Positions 53,246-62,641 of a stretch of 64,000 nucleotides of DNA are shown here, piece after piece; position 1 is the stretch's first letter, and every line of letters starts with the position of its first letter. This stretch comes from Fibrobacteria bacterium. Its GTDB lineage: Bacteria; Fibrobacterota; Fibrobacteria; UBA11236. The notes under the pieces were generated by a model. It did not search any database and was not told the DNA's origin. It saw only the letters and a list, made by a program, of their open reading frames with translations. The stretch is from assembly GCA_025360005.1 (NCBI GenBank), contig JANYDA010000030.1, forward strand, positions 62,001 through 126,000, read 5' to 3'. The position numbers and the translations under genes were made by a program.

Positions 53246-54880
53246 ATGGCCATGAATTCCAAGAAACTGAGCAGCCGCGCCAATTCTTTTCTGGGCATCA
53301 TCACCCTGGTGGTGATCTTGGCCGTGGTGGGCCTTACCAGCGAGATGTTTTTTCATCGCCGCCTGGACCTCACCTCCGGCAAGCAATTCACCTTGAGCAA
53401 GGCATCCCTCAATACCATCCGTTCTTTGCCGGACCTGGTGACGGTGAAGGTGGTCATGAGCAAGGATCTGCCCACTCAGTTCCTGCAAATCCGCACTCAC
53501 GTGGTGGATCTGCTACGCGAATTCGAGGCGCAGGCCAACGGCAAGATCACCCTGGTCTTCGAGGATCCGGGCGAGAGCGAGACCAAGCGGCAGTCGGCCA
53601 CCTCGCTGGGCATCCAGGAAGTGCAATTGCAGGAGCAGAGCTCGGAAGGCCTGCAGATCAAGAAAGGCTTTTTCGGACTGGCCATGACCTATGGCGATAA
53701 GAAGGAAGTGATCCCGGTCCTGCAGAACCTGGAATCCTTCGAGTACGATCTGGTGGTGAAGCTGAAGAAGCTGACCGGCTCCGTCAAGACCATCGGCATT
53801 CTGGAAGGCGGCCAAGGCGCCAAGCTGACCATGACCTTGCCCGGCCCGCAGCCCAAGACCACCAGCGGCTTCGATGAGAATTTCCCCACCCTGAAAGAGG
53901 AGGCGGAGAAACTCTACAAGCTTGAGAAGCTGGATCCCCTCACCGGTCCCATTCCGGAGACGATCGATCTGTTGTTGGTAGCCGCGCCTGCGCATGTTTC
54001 CGATCTCGAAAAATTCCGCATCGACCAATTCCTGATGAAGGGCAAATCGGTGATGTTCCTGTCCCCGGGCTTGGACATGAGCCTAGGCCAAGGGATCAAC
54101 GGAACCGCTTCGCATAACGGCTATGAGGATCTCCTGGCTGCCTACGGATTGCCGGTCAAGAAAAACGTGGTGCTGGAGGATCGCAATTTCGAGTTCGTCC
54201 GTTTCGGGAATTCCTTTTTCCCTTCGCCTTATCCCTATTGGATCAAGTTGCAGGGCGATGGCCTGAGCGCCAGCAGTCCCATCACCTCCAAGCTGGGCGC
54301 GGTCAGCCTGCCTTGGGCCTCGACGGTGGACATCGATTCCACCCGCAAGGACTCCACCAAGGTGGAAGTGTTGGCCAGCTCCACCAAGGGATCCTGGGAA
54401 GAGGCCAACAACTTTTTCCTGCTTCCACGCGATATGAAGGAATACCTGCCCGTCAAACAGCGTGCGCAAAACCTGATCGTGCTCAAGTCCGGGAAAATCC
54501 ATTCCTTCTATGAGAACCACCCGCTGCCCGCCACGGACAGCACGCAGAAAATCGACTCCGCCGGCGTCATCAAGGTTTCCCAGAAGGAAAGCCGGATCCT
54601 GGTGGTGGGCAATGCCCTCTTCGCCACGGACTTCTATGTGGGCTACACCAATGCGGTGGCCAACCTGCATCTGGTCCTCAACAGTTTCGATCAGCTGGCT
54701 TTGGATCCGGACCTAATAACCATCCGCAGCCGGGAAATCGCGAATGCGCCCATCCTGGAAGCCAGGAAATCGCAGAAGCCGATGGTCCTGGTCCTGAACC
54801 TGGTGGCCGCGCCCTTGCTGCTGCTGGCGGCCGGGATCTTCATCGGCTTCCGCAGAAAGAATAAGGAGGCTATGGCATGA
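53246..54880 (+). CDS. GldG-like ABC auxiliary protein
   Basis: 544 residues with one N-terminal membrane helix (FLGIITLVVILAVVGLTSEM) and one near the C-terminus (LVLNLVAAPLLLLAAGIFIG). Between them lies a large extracytoplasmic domain; 'RLDLTSGKQFTLSKASLNTI' and 'LPTQFLQIRTHVVDLLREFE' match the ABC_transp_aux/GldG family. It probably works outside the membrane with the GldA/F-like pump. The stop overlaps the next ATG by 4 bp. Confidence 0.88.
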   Translation: MAMNSKKLSSRANSFLGIITLVVILAVVGLTSEMFFHRRLDLTSGKQFTLSKASLNTIRSLPDLVTVKVVMSKDLPTQFLQIRTHVVDLLREFEAQANGKITLVFEDPGESETKRQSATSLGIQEVQLQEQSSEGLQIKKGFFGLAMTYGDKKEVIPVLQNLESFEYDLVVKLKKLTGSVKTIGILEGGQGAKLTMTLPGPQPKTTSGFDENFPTLKEEAEKLYKLEKLDPLTGPIPETIDLLLVAAPAHVSDLEKFRIDQFLMKGKSVMFLSPGLDMSLGQGINGTASHNGYEDLLAAYGLPVKKNVVLEDRNFEFVRFGNSFFPSPYPYWIKLQGDGLSASSPITSKLGAVSLPWASTVDIDSTRKDSTKVEVLASSTKGSWEEANNFFLLPRDMKEYLPVKQRAQNLIVLKSGKIHSFYENHPLPATDSTQKIDSAGVIKVSQKESRILVVGNALFATDFYVGYTNAVANLHLVLNSFDQLALDPDLITIRSREIANAPILEARKSQKPMVLVLNLVAAPLLLLAAGIFIGFRRKNKEAMA

Positions 54881-55971
54881 AGAGGACTTTGATCGTTCTG
54901 CTGGCGGCTTTGGTCCTGTTGGCCGCCATCTTGCTGAAGAAGAACAGCAACGAGAACAATATGCGGAAGGATTCCTTCGTCATCGACAGCACGCTGAAAG
55001 CCGGGGTGAACGCGCTGCGCGTCAACACCAAGACCGATACAACGGCGTTGCAACTGAAGGACGGCAAATGGGTGGTGGCCAGGGATGCGTTCCCCGTGGA
55101 TACCTCCAAGATCAACAAGGTTTTGGGCGATATCTTCCGCCTTCAGAACAAGGAACTGGTTTCCACCAGCGCCGGCAGGCTTGCGGAGTATGGCCTGGAT
55201 TCCTCCGCGGCCAAACATGTTACCGTTACGGATGCTTCCGGAAAGGCGATGGCGCAGGTGATTATCGGCAAAACTTCCGGTGCGGACTACAGCTCCACCT
55301 ATTGGAAATGGGAAAGCAAGCCGGAAGTCTATCGCACACCGGGGAACTTTACCTGGGAGATAGCGACTAAGGACGATGACTGGAAGGATCGAAAACTCTT
55401 CGCGGCCACGTCCAAGGACGTAAAGTTCGTGGAGACCACCTGGAGGGATTCCACCGGAGCCGTATTCAACTACAAGCTGGAAGCCGCCACCGATTCCACC
55501 TGGAAGATGCTGGCCCCGCAGGATAGCAACCGTGTGAAGAATGCCTTGGCTTCCGAAATGGCCACCCGGTTCGCTGAGATGACCATCGACGAGTTCGTTG
55601 CTCCCAACGATACCAACGTGGCGAAAGCCAAGCTGGACACGCCGTCGGTGGACGTGAAAGTGGGATTGAAGAACGGGACCGTGATGGAGCTGAAGGCCAG
55701 CAAGGCCTTGGGCGGATATGCCTACACGCAGCATCCGTCCCGCAAGGATCTGATCAAGCTCTCTGCTTGGCGTTTCGACTCCTTCAAGAAAAAGCCCTTT
55801 GAGCTCCTGGACGCGCCGCCCGCGCCTAAAACGGATTCGGCTCACGCGGAATCGATCAAGCCCGGGGCGACTCCTGCGGCCCCGTCGGCCGCTTTGAAGC
55901 CGGCATCGATGCCGGTGAAGCCCAAGCCGGTTTCTCCCGCCAAGCCTACCGCTCCTGCCGCCAAGCCCTAG
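54877..55971 (+). CDS. DUF4340 protein of the Gld-like cassette
   Basis: 364 residues: an N-terminal membrane anchor (RTLIVLLAALVLLAAILLKK), a beta-rich middle with repeated units such as 'LQLKDGKWVVARDAFPVDTS' and 'AEYGLDSSAAKHVTVTDASG', and a disordered Pro/Ala/Lys tail (last ~55 residues). DUF4340 proteins commonly follow GldG-like genes. Function unknown; probably an envelope partner of the pump. Confidence 0.85.
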   Translation: MKRTLIVLLAALVLLAAILLKKNSNENNMRKDSFVIDSTLKAGVNALRVNTKTDTTALQLKDGKWVVARDAFPVDTSKINKVLGDIFRLQNKELVSTSAGRLAEYGLDSSAAKHVTVTDASGKAMAQVIIGKTSGADYSSTYWKWESKPEVYRTPGNFTWEIATKDDDWKDRKLFAATSKDVKFVETTWRDSTGAVFNYKLEAATDSTWKMLAPQDSNRVKNALASEMATRFAEMTIDEFVAPNDTNVAKAKLDTPSVDVKVGLKNGTVMELKASKALGGYAYTQHPSRKDLIKLSAWRFDSFKKKPFELLDAPPAPKTDSAHAESIKPGATPAAPSAALKPASMPVKPKPVSPAKPTAPAAKP

Positions 55972-55984
55972 GATTCCCATCCAC

Positions 55985-56014
55985 GGGCTCCCCACTCCAT
56001 TCGGAGGGGAGCCC
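55985..56014. terminator. Bidirectional hairpin between the Gld-like cassette and lplA
   Basis: GGGCTCCCC and GGGGAGCCC (9 bp, exact) enclose a 12-base loop, in the 53-bp gap between two convergent genes. T-runs on either side are short, so termination strength is uncertain. Confidence 0.55.
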
Positions 56015-56024
56015 TTACCGTAAC

Positions 56025-56771
56025 TTAGCGGTTACTGCACAACTCCCAATCCAGATTCAATCCCTGCTCCGTCGGGATTTTCCTATCCAGCCAATCCGCG
56101 AATTCGGAGGGTTGTACCGGCAGCCCCGAGAGGGAAGCCAGTCCCGCCAGGAAATCCGGATGCGTTCTTCCCGCCCTGTAGCCGGGCTCTTTGGACGGGT
56201 GGGCTAGGTATTTGTCGATATCGGCGAAGTCCGGATCCACCAGGATGGAAACCAGGTAAAGCGCGAAGTCTCGCGGCATATACAAGGCGCAGCCGGCAAC
56301 CTTCTTTTCCATCCGCTCGTCCTGCGGCGCCGAAGAGTCCGCTAGGGAAGCGTTCGATCGCGGGCCCTTGGCCGCGCAGGCCAAATCGGACGTGCCCCGC
56401 AGGTGCAGGTGCAGGGAAAGTTTTTCCCGGGCGACGTCCGCGATCAGGGCCGATCCTTTGGCGAAGTAGTCGTGGATGGATAGGGATTTATCCTTGGCGA
56501 AGCGCAGCCCCAGGCAGACGCAGCCCGGCGAGAGCAGTACCGCGCCGCCGCCGCTCATGCGTTTGAAAACGGGAATGCCGTCCGCTTGCACGGCCTCCAG
56601 ATGCAATTCCCTTTCCGGTTCTTGCGAATTCCCCAGCACGATGGTTTTTCCGGATGGGACCCATGCCAGGAAAGGCCGCGTGGATCGATCCAACAATCGT
56701 TCGCCGGTGGGAATGGATTCCGCCGCCACTTGGTGGTGGCGAAGGGGCTGGATGGTGCGCATGGAATCCAT
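56025..56771 (-). CDS. lplA: Lipoate-protein ligase A-type enzyme (short form)
   Basis: 248 residues. The BPL/LplA/LipB fold signatures are present: 'RMSGGGAVLLSPG' (the RRxSGGGAV lipoate loop), 'SDLACAAK' and 'KVAGCALYMPRD' with the catalytic lysine. It lacks the ~90-residue C-terminal domain of E. coli LplA, so it may be a ligase that needs a partner, or an octanoyl/lipoyl transferase. A Ser-rich insert lies between the last two motifs. It lies 43 bp past lpd on the same strand, so it probably lipoylates the E2 encoded nearby. Confidence 0.82.
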   Translation of the reverse strand: MDSMRTIQPLRHHQVAAESIPTGERLLDRSTRPFLAWVPSGKTIVLGNSQEPERELHLEAVQADGIPVFKRMSGGGAVLLSPGCVCLGLRFAKDKSLSIHDYFAKGSALIADVAREKLSLHLHLRGTSDLACAAKGPRSNASLADSSAPQDERMEKKVAGCALYMPRDFALYLVSILVDPDFADIDKYLAHPSKEPGYRAGRTHPDFLAGLASLSGLPVQPSEFADWLDRKIPTEQGLNLDWELCSNR

Positions 56772-56814
56772 TCGCGAAAGCCCGCGGCCGCCCGGGATAG
56801 GATGGCCGCCGGGT

Positions 56815-58218
56815 TCAGATGTGGACGGCAGCGCCCTGGCTGTCCATGGCCGCTTCCATCACGGCTTCGGATAGGGTAGGGTGGGCATGCACGGTATGCA
56901 TGATTTCTTCGTATGTCGTTTCGAGTTTCATGGCCACCCCCAGCTCCGCCAGCATTTCCGTGGCTTCGCTGCCTATGATGTGGGCCCCCAGCAATTCCCC
57001 GTGCTTGGCGCCGAAGATCAATTTGACCATGCCTTCCGTGCGGCCGATGGCGCGCGCCTTGCCGCTGGCGGAGAACGGGAAGCGCCCGATCTTGACCTCG
57101 ATGTTCTTTTCCTTGCAGGCCTTTTCCGTGAGGCCGATGGAAGCCACCTGGGGTTGGCAATAGGTGGCTCCGGGGATTTGGCCGTATTCCAGGCCATGCT
57201 TGGCCGTGCCCAGGATGCGCGCGACGGCGACTTCGCCTTCTGCGGAAGCCTTATGCGCCAGCAATTGCTTACCCGCCACGTCTCCGATGGCGAAAATACC
57301 CTTGATGGAGGTTTCCTGGAACGCGTCCACCTTGATGAAGCCGCGCTCGTCCAGTTTCACGCCCACCTGTTCCAGACCAAGATCCTTGGTGTTAGGCACC
57401 ATCCCCACGGCTACCAGCACGCGGTCCACCGTCAAGGCGGTTTCCTTGTTCGCCGTATCCAGCAGCTTGGCCTCGATGACACCGGGCCCGGCGGCTTTTA
57501 CTTCGCCGATTTTGGTAGAGACATGGCAATTGATGCCCTGCTTCTTGAAGGATCCCAGCAGCACCTTGGCGATCTCCTCGTCCTCGATGGGGAGGAGTTG
57601 CGGCAGCATTTCCACCAGGTGGACTTCCGTGCCCAGGCTGTTGAAGTAATAGGCGAACTCGACGCCGATGGCGCCCGCGCCGATGATGAGCAGCTTCTTG
57701 GGCTGATCCTTGAGATCCAAGGCATGGCGATAGGTGATGAAGTTGCTGCCGTCGATGGGATACTGGGGAAAGGAACGCGGGGACGCTCCCGTGGCCAGGA
57801 TGACGTTCTTGGCGTTGATGTTCTTGCGTCCGCCCTGCGCATCGCTAACTTCAATGAGCCCCTTGGCGATCAGCTTCGCGGTGCCGGGAATGACATCGAT
57901 CTTGTTCTTCTTCATCAGGAACTGGACGCCGTTGCTGTTCTGCTTAGCCACATCCCTGGAGCGATCGATGATTTTGGGGTAATTGATCCTGATGTTTTCC
58001 GCGGACAGGCCATAGGCATCGGCATGGTTCAAGTAGCCGGCCACTTCGGCGCTTTTCAACAGGGCTTTGGTGGGGATGCAGCCCCAGTTAAGGCAAATGC
58101 CCCCGAGCTCGGATTTTTCGATGAGGGCGACTTGCTTGCCCGCTTGCGCGCCTTTGATGGCGGCCACGTATCCGCCGGGCCCGCTTCCGATCACCACGAT
58201 GTCATAAGTCGATTCCAA
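56815..58218 (-). CDS. lpdA: Dihydrolipoyl dehydrogenase (E3)
   Basis: 467 residues, starting at TTG 58218 with AGGAG seven bases upstream. FAD motif 'DIVVIGSGPGGYVAAIKGAQ', redox disulphide 'GGICLNWGCIPTKALL' (Cys42, Cys47), NAD motif 'LLIIGAGAIGVEFAYYFNSL' and the C-terminal catalytic His-Glu block 'VHAHPTLSEAVMEAA'. It reoxidises the lipoyl arm of E2 with NAD+. It is separated from the E1-E2 genes by a terminator, so it has its own promoter or relies on read-through, and leads into lplA. Confidence 0.95.
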   Translation of the reverse strand: MESTYDIVVIGSGPGGYVAAIKGAQAGKQVALIEKSELGGICLNWGCIPTKALLKSAEVAGYLNHADAYGLSAENIRINYPKIIDRSRDVAKQNSNGVQFLMKKNKIDVIPGTAKLIAKGLIEVSDAQGGRKNINAKNVILATGASPRSFPQYPIDGSNFITYRHALDLKDQPKKLLIIGAGAIGVEFAYYFNSLGTEVHLVEMLPQLLPIEDEEIAKVLLGSFKKQGINCHVSTKIGEVKAAGPGVIEAKLLDTANKETALTVDRVLVAVGMVPNTKDLGLEQVGVKLDERGFIKVDAFQETSIKGIFAIGDVAGKQLLAHKASAEGEVAVARILGTAKHGLEYGQIPGATYCQPQVASIGLTEKACKEKNIEVKIGRFPFSASGKARAIGRTEGMVKLIFGAKHGELLGAHIIGSEATEMLAELGVAMKLETTYEEIMHTVHAHPTLSEAVMEAAMDSQGAAVHI

Positions 58219-58332
58219 AATAAGCTCCTAGTTGCTTCGATCTTTTCTGAAATTTATATAACCCGGCGCTTCCAGGGTAGCCGTGCCGCCATTGCCGCCC
58301 GGGTCCACGACTGCCGATATCCCGCCGGCCTG

Positions 58333-58365
58333 AAAAAAAACGGATGCATCCGCCGTGCATCCGTT
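58333..58365 (-). terminator. Intrinsic terminator after the E2 gene
   Basis: On the minus strand AACGGATGCA and TGCATCCGTT (10-bp stem, 7-base loop) run straight into TTTTTT. It lies 45 bp past the E2 stop and separates E1-E2 from lpd. Confidence 0.9.
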
Positions 58366-58409
58366 CAATCAGGTTATCGAAAGCGGCTAAGCGCCAACCG
58401 AGTCCGGTC

Positions 58410-59747
58410 TTACAGCATCAACCACATGGGATTCTCCAGCAGGGACTTGAGCCCCGCCAGGAATTGGGCCGCCAGGGCGCCATCGATGACGCGATGATCG
58501 GAGGTCAAGGTCAGCTTCATCACGTCCCGTTCCTTGGCTACGCCGTCCTGCAGATAGCATTCCTGTTGGATGCCGCCCACCGCCAGGATGGCCGCTTGCG
58601 GCGGGTTGATGATGGCCGTGAATTCATCCACGCCGTACATGCCTAGGTTGGAAATGGTGAAGGTCCCGCCTTGGTATTCGTCGGGCGCCAGCTTTCCCGC
58701 CTTCGCTTTGGAAACCAATTGCTTGATCTCGGTTGAGATGAGCCCCAAGCCCTTCTGATCCGCATCGCGGACGATGGGCGTGATCAGCCCGCCGTCGATG
58801 GACACGGCTACGCAGATATCGATGTTGGCATTCTGGCGGATGAAATCCCCGTGATAAGAGGAGTTCACGCTGGGGAATTCGCGCAAGGCGAAGGCGGTCG
58901 CCTTGGTGATGATGTCATTGACGCTGATCTTATAGCCCGGGCTCCGGTTCAACTGCGCGCGCAGGGTGTTGACGGCCGCCATTGCCACCTTCATGGTCAC
59001 GTAGAAGGTGGGCGTGCCCTGGGTCGATTCCAGCAGACGCTTGCCGATGGTCTTGCGCATCATGTTGATCGGCGTATCCACGGTCGGGGCGATAGGCGCC
59101 AGGGATCCGAACAGGGGGCGCTGTACCGGTCCATCCGCTTTCGCGGCGCCGGTTTTGCCCGCGCCCGGCGTGGCCTTGGGCTCCGGTTTATAATTCTCGA
59201 TATCGCGACGGATAACACGTCCATTGGGTCCACTGCCCGCCAATCCTTGCAGGGCAATGCCGGCGTCTTCCGCCATTTTCCGGGCTAGGGGAGAGGCTTT
59301 GACGCGCCCATCCGATGCGCCCCCATGGGCAACCGGTTCCGGTGCCGCAACCGTGGCGGCCCGCGCCGGCGCGTAACTGGCGGAGGAAGGGCCGGAGCCG
59401 TTGGAAACCGCTACGGGTGCCGGAGCGGCTTTGGCGCCGCTTTTGGAAGCCACCATGTCCTGGCTTTTCTTCAGAGCCTTTTCCAGATAAGCCGTAATGT
59501 CTTCGTCCTTTTCATCGGTCAACACCGCTATCAACTGGTTCACCTTGGCAGGCGATCCGCCCGGGACGATTATTTTGCGGAGAAAGCCTTCATCCAGGCT
59601 CTCATAGTCGACGGTGGTCTTATCGGTTTCGACGCTGCACAGCATCGTTCCCGGTTTTACGAAGTCGCCTTCCTTGACCAACCATTTGGCTAATACGCCT
59701 TCTTCCATGGTCGGGCTCAAACTCGGCATCAACATGCTGGTCGGCAT
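58410..59747 (-). CDS. pdhC: Dihydrolipoamide acyltransferase (E2) of a 2-oxoacid dehydrogenase
   Basis: 445 residues from ATG 59747 (MPTSMLMPSL), with AAGGGAG upstream. Domains in order: one lipoyl domain with Lys43 in 'ETDKTTVDY', an Ala/Pro-rich linker (~85-145), a peripheral-subunit-binding domain ('KASPLARKMAEDAGIALQGL'), a second linker and the catalytic domain ending in 'SDHRVIDGALAAQFL' (His and Asp). The SPTMEEG start is typical of pyruvate dehydrogenase E2. It moves acetyl groups to CoA. Confidence 0.93.
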   Translation of the reverse strand: MPTSMLMPSLSPTMEEGVLAKWLVKEGDFVKPGTMLCSVETDKTTVDYESLDEGFLRKIIVPGGSPAKVNQLIAVLTDEKDEDITAYLEKALKKSQDMVASKSGAKAAPAPVAVSNGSGPSSASYAPARAATVAAPEPVAHGGASDGRVKASPLARKMAEDAGIALQGLAGSGPNGRVIRRDIENYKPEPKATPGAGKTGAAKADGPVQRPLFGSLAPIAPTVDTPINMMRKTIGKRLLESTQGTPTFYVTMKVAMAAVNTLRAQLNRSPGYKISVNDIITKATAFALREFPSVNSSYHGDFIRQNANIDICVAVSIDGGLITPIVRDADQKGLGLISTEIKQLVSKAKAGKLAPDEYQGGTFTISNLGMYGVDEFTAIINPPQAAILAVGGIQQECYLQDGVAKERDVMKLTLTSDHRVIDGALAAQFLAGLKSLLENPMWLML

Positions 59748-59798
59748 CGCTATATACTCCCTTAAGCTTTTTGACCGGCCCATCCCTGGGCCGTTTGA

Positions 59799-60779
59799 TT
59801 AATTCCGGTAGGTGACTTGCTTGGCGGCCCGGATGATCTTTTCGACCGAGGGCAAGGTGGCGGCTTCGAGATTGGCCGCATAAGGCATGGGATTTTCGCT
59901 CTGGCAAACCCGCGCGATGGGGGAGTCCAGGTAATCGAACAAATCGGTATAGATGGATTCGGCCACTTGCGCGCCCAGGCTGGAGAAGTAATGGCCTTCT
60001 TCCACCACCACCACGCGGTTGGTCTTCTTGACCGACTCCGCGATCAGCGGCATGTCCAAGGGCTTCAGGGTACGCGGGTCGAGCAGCTCGACATTAAGCC
60101 CTTCCTTAGCCAACTCCTCCGCGGCCGTCTTGGCCAGGGACATCATGCGCGACCAGGCGATGATGGTGACATCGGTTCCTTGGCGTTTGATATCGCCCTT
60201 GCCGATGGGAATGATATAGTCGCCTTCCGGAACTTCTTCCTTCAGGTTGTAGGCCAATTCATTTTCCAGAAAAATGACGGGATCATTGCAACGGATGGCG
60301 GCTTTGAGCATGCCTTTCGCGTCCGCAGGCGTGGACGGGGCCATCACGTGCAGGCCCGGGAAATGCGCATAGACCGATTCCATGTTGTGCGAATGCTGGG
60401 AAGAGACGCGGGGGCCCGCCCCGTTGGGGCCGCGCATCACCATGGGAATATTGTAGAGGCCGCCGGACATGTAATACATCTTGGCCGCGTTGGAGATGAT
60501 CTGATCGATCGCCACCAGGGAGAAGTTGAAGCTCATGAATTCCACCACGGGGCGCAAGCCCATCATGGCGGCGCCTACGGCCAGACCGGTGAAGCCGGAT
60601 TCGGAAATCGGGGTATCGATGACGCGCTTGGGCCCGAAATGATCCAGCAATCCCTTGGTCACCTTATACGCGCCGTTGAACTCGGCCACTTCTTCCCCCA
60701 GGATGAAGACTTTCTCGTCCCGGGTCATTTCCTCTTTGAGCGCCTGGTTCAGGGCTTCTCGCATTTCAATCATCGGCAT
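59799..60779 (-). CDS. pdhB: 2-oxoacid (pyruvate) dehydrogenase E1 component, beta subunit
   Basis: 326 residues, the usual size for PdhB. Blocks such as 'EVAEFNGAYKVTKGLLDHFG', 'RVIDTPISESGFTGLAVGAA', 'MRGPNGAGPRVSSQHSHNME' and 'DVTIIAWSRMMSLAKTAAEE' are characteristic. It completes the thiamine diphosphate site with the alpha subunit. Its start overlaps the alpha stop by one base (TGATG). Confidence 0.95.
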   Translation of the reverse strand: MPMIEMREALNQALKEEMTRDEKVFILGEEVAEFNGAYKVTKGLLDHFGPKRVIDTPISESGFTGLAVGAAMMGLRPVVEFMSFNFSLVAIDQIISNAAKMYYMSGGLYNIPMVMRGPNGAGPRVSSQHSHNMESVYAHFPGLHVMAPSTPADAKGMLKAAIRCNDPVIFLENELAYNLKEEVPEGDYIIPIGKGDIKRQGTDVTIIAWSRMMSLAKTAAEELAKEGLNVELLDPRTLKPLDMPLIAESVKKTNRVVVVEEGHYFSSLGAQVAESIYTDLFDYLDSPIARVCQSENPMPYAANLEAATLPSVEKIIRAAKQVTYRN

Positions 60780-61780
60780 CAGGCGTTCCCCACATCATCC
60801 ATGAATACGTGCCGGGTCAATTCTTCCAAAGGCGGTTCCGGGCTTTCCTCCGCGAAATCCAGGGCTTCCTGGATACCGGCCTTGGCTTTTTTCTGCATCG
60901 CCTTGAACTCTTCTTCGGTGATCATCTTGTTCTCGATCATCTCGCGGCTCACGGCGATGATGGGATCCTTCAGCTTGTAGGTATCCACTTCTTCCTTGGT
61001 GCGGTAGAGGCCGGCGTCGGAAACCGAATGGCCGGTATACCGGTAGGTTTTCATGTGGACGAGCACAGGGCGCCGCGTGGCGCGCACTTCCTTGACTATG
61101 TCGCCCATGCGACCATGGACCTCGTTCAGATCCATCCCGTTGAACGTATAGCCCTTCATCCCGTAGGCTTCCGCTTTGGAGGCGATGTCCGTGTTGGCGA
61201 TGGCGCGGGCGTTGGCGGTGCCCATTCCGTACTGATTGTCTTCGCAGATGAAAATGGCGGGGAGGTCCCAGAGGGAGGCGAGGTTCATGGTCTCATGCAA
61301 GGTGCCTTGGACCGTGGCTCCGTCGCCGAAGAAGATGAAGCTCACCGCGTTGTCTTCGTCGTAGTTTGATTTGAACGCGGCGCCGATGCCGATCCCGAAC
61401 TGGCCGCCTACAATCCCATGGCCGCCCAGGAAGTTATGCGGTTTTGAGAAGAAGTGCATTGAGCCGCCCTTCCCCCGGGCGCATCCGGTCACTTTACCGA
61501 ATAGTTCCGCCATCCCCTCCTTGGCCGGCATCCCCAGCGCCAAGGCCAGACCATGGCAACGATAGGTGGTGACCACGGAATCCTGGGGAAGCTTATGGGC
61601 GAGAGTACCCACTCCTACCGCCTCTTGCCCGATGTATGTATGCAGGAACCCGGCGATTTTCTTTTGCTGGTAGGCTTTGATGCTGGCTTCCTCGAAGTTG
61701 CGGATCACCAACATCTTCTCCAGGATCTCGACCATTTTTTCCTTGGACAAGGACTGCATTTCTTTTTTAACGCTTGCCAT
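60779..61780 (-). CDS. pdhA: 2-oxoacid (pyruvate) dehydrogenase E1 component, alpha subunit
   Basis: 333 residues from ATG 61780 (MASVKKEMQS), with GGAGAAAC directly upstream. The thiamine diphosphate motif is 'FFGDGATVQGTLHETMNLAS' followed by 'EDNQY', and the phosphorylation-loop region reads 'YRYTGHSVSDAGLYRTKEEV'. 'GKGGSMHFFSKPHNFLGGHG' favours pyruvate over branched-chain substrates. First gene of the E1-E2 operon; the alpha-beta type rather than the single-chain AceE type. Confidence 0.95.
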   Translation of the reverse strand: MASVKKEMQSLSKEKMVEILEKMLVIRNFEEASIKAYQQKKIAGFLHTYIGQEAVGVGTLAHKLPQDSVVTTYRCHGLALALGMPAKEGMAELFGKVTGCARGKGGSMHFFSKPHNFLGGHGIVGGQFGIGIGAAFKSNYDEDNAVSFIFFGDGATVQGTLHETMNLASLWDLPAIFICEDNQYGMGTANARAIANTDIASKAEAYGMKGYTFNGMDLNEVHGRMGDIVKEVRATRRPVLVHMKTYRYTGHSVSDAGLYRTKEEVDTYKLKDPIIAVSREMIENKMITEEEFKAMQKKAKAGIQEALDFAEESPEPPLEELTRHVFMDDVGNA

Positions 61781-61806
61781 GTTTCTCCGGCTTGACTTGA
61801 AACCCA

Positions 61807-61835
61807 ATGATATGGAAAGGCGGATATCCTTTCAA
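61807..61835 (-). promoter_or_regulatory. Sigma-70-type promoter of the pdhA-pdhB-E2 operon
   Basis: On the minus strand TTGAAA and TATCAT stand exactly 17 bp apart, 27 bp before the pdhA ATG. The spacer contains GGATATCC, a perfect 8-bp palindrome that could be part of an operator. Confidence 0.65.
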
Positions 61836-62146
61836 GATGAACCAGGCCCGGACGCCGGTAATTGGCGATGCCGGGGTCTGGTGGTGCCGGTGTTTCCGGC
61901 GGAACTTCTTCTTTATTCGGACTGTCGAGTCCAAGGGGTTAATTTAGTAAAAAAATCCCGAATCCTGCCCTGAAGCCATGGACAGGCGATGCATAAACCC
62001 GCGTGAGGAGGGGTTTATCGGTTCCCATCCAAACTCAATTACGGAGAAAGCTTGGCGGAATTTGATTCCTGGTTGATATTTTTTGCGTACGCCGCAAAAA
62101 CCATTGGGTCGGCGCAATCCTTTAGCGGTTAAAGGGAAGGAAAAAA
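61836..62146. other. Gap between the pdh operon and the flavin-reductase-like gene
   Basis: No gene is visible. It holds two inverted repeats: ATAAACCC / GGGTTTAT (61993-62018) and TTTTTGCG / CGCAAAAA (62080-62100), the latter just upstream of the next gene. They may be operators or weak stems; no long T-run follows either. Confidence 0.45.
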
Positions 62147-62623
62147 ATGGAAGATATTTCGCCGCTTGCTGCTTCGGTCGGGAAAATCCCCTCGGGATTG
62201 TTCATCGTGACTACGCTGCTTGCCCAACAGAAAGAGGGTTACCTGGGATCCTGGATCCAACAGGTTTCCTTTTCCCCCTTGATGATCCAAATCGCCATCC
62301 GCCCCGGACGGCCCTGTTACCAGGCCATAAAAAGCCATGGGCGGTTTTGCGTCAATGTGGTTGGCCAGAAAAATGGGGGCATGATGAAACCGTTTTGGAA
62401 CCCGGATTCGGCGCAGGATCCATTCGCGCAGTTGGAATGGTCCTTAAGCCCTCGCGGCAATATCCTGATTGGAAACTCGTTAGCCGCTCTCGAATGCGAG
62501 GCGCGCTCGGTTTTTGTGCCCGGAGATCATGAGATTATTTTCGGCGAGGTCGTGGCCGGGCATATCCTCCAGCCGGAAGATAAATCGCTGACCCATACCC
62601 GGAAATCGGGCCTTGGGTACTGA
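62147..62623 (+). CDS. Flavin-reductase-like FMN-binding domain protein
   Basis: 158 residues. The start 'LAASVGKIPSGLFIVTTLLA' and 'GYLGSWIQQVSFSPLMIQIA' follow the flavin_reduct split-barrel pattern ('G.y.vT......gm..swv.q.sf.P'), and 'GRFCVNVVGQKN' with 'LECEARSVFVPGDHEIIFGE' supply the later strands. Such small proteins bind FMN and often serve diiron or oxygenase partners. GGGAAGGA precedes the ATG. No obvious partner nearby. Confidence 0.82.
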   Translation: MEDISPLAASVGKIPSGLFIVTTLLAQQKEGYLGSWIQQVSFSPLMIQIAIRPGRPCYQAIKSHGRFCVNVVGQKNGGMMKPFWNPDSAQDPFAQLEWSLSPRGNILIGNSLAALECEARSVFVPGDHEIIFGEVVAGHILQPEDKSLTHTRKSGLGY

Positions 62624-62641
62624 GCCTGGACTAGGCTCGCT

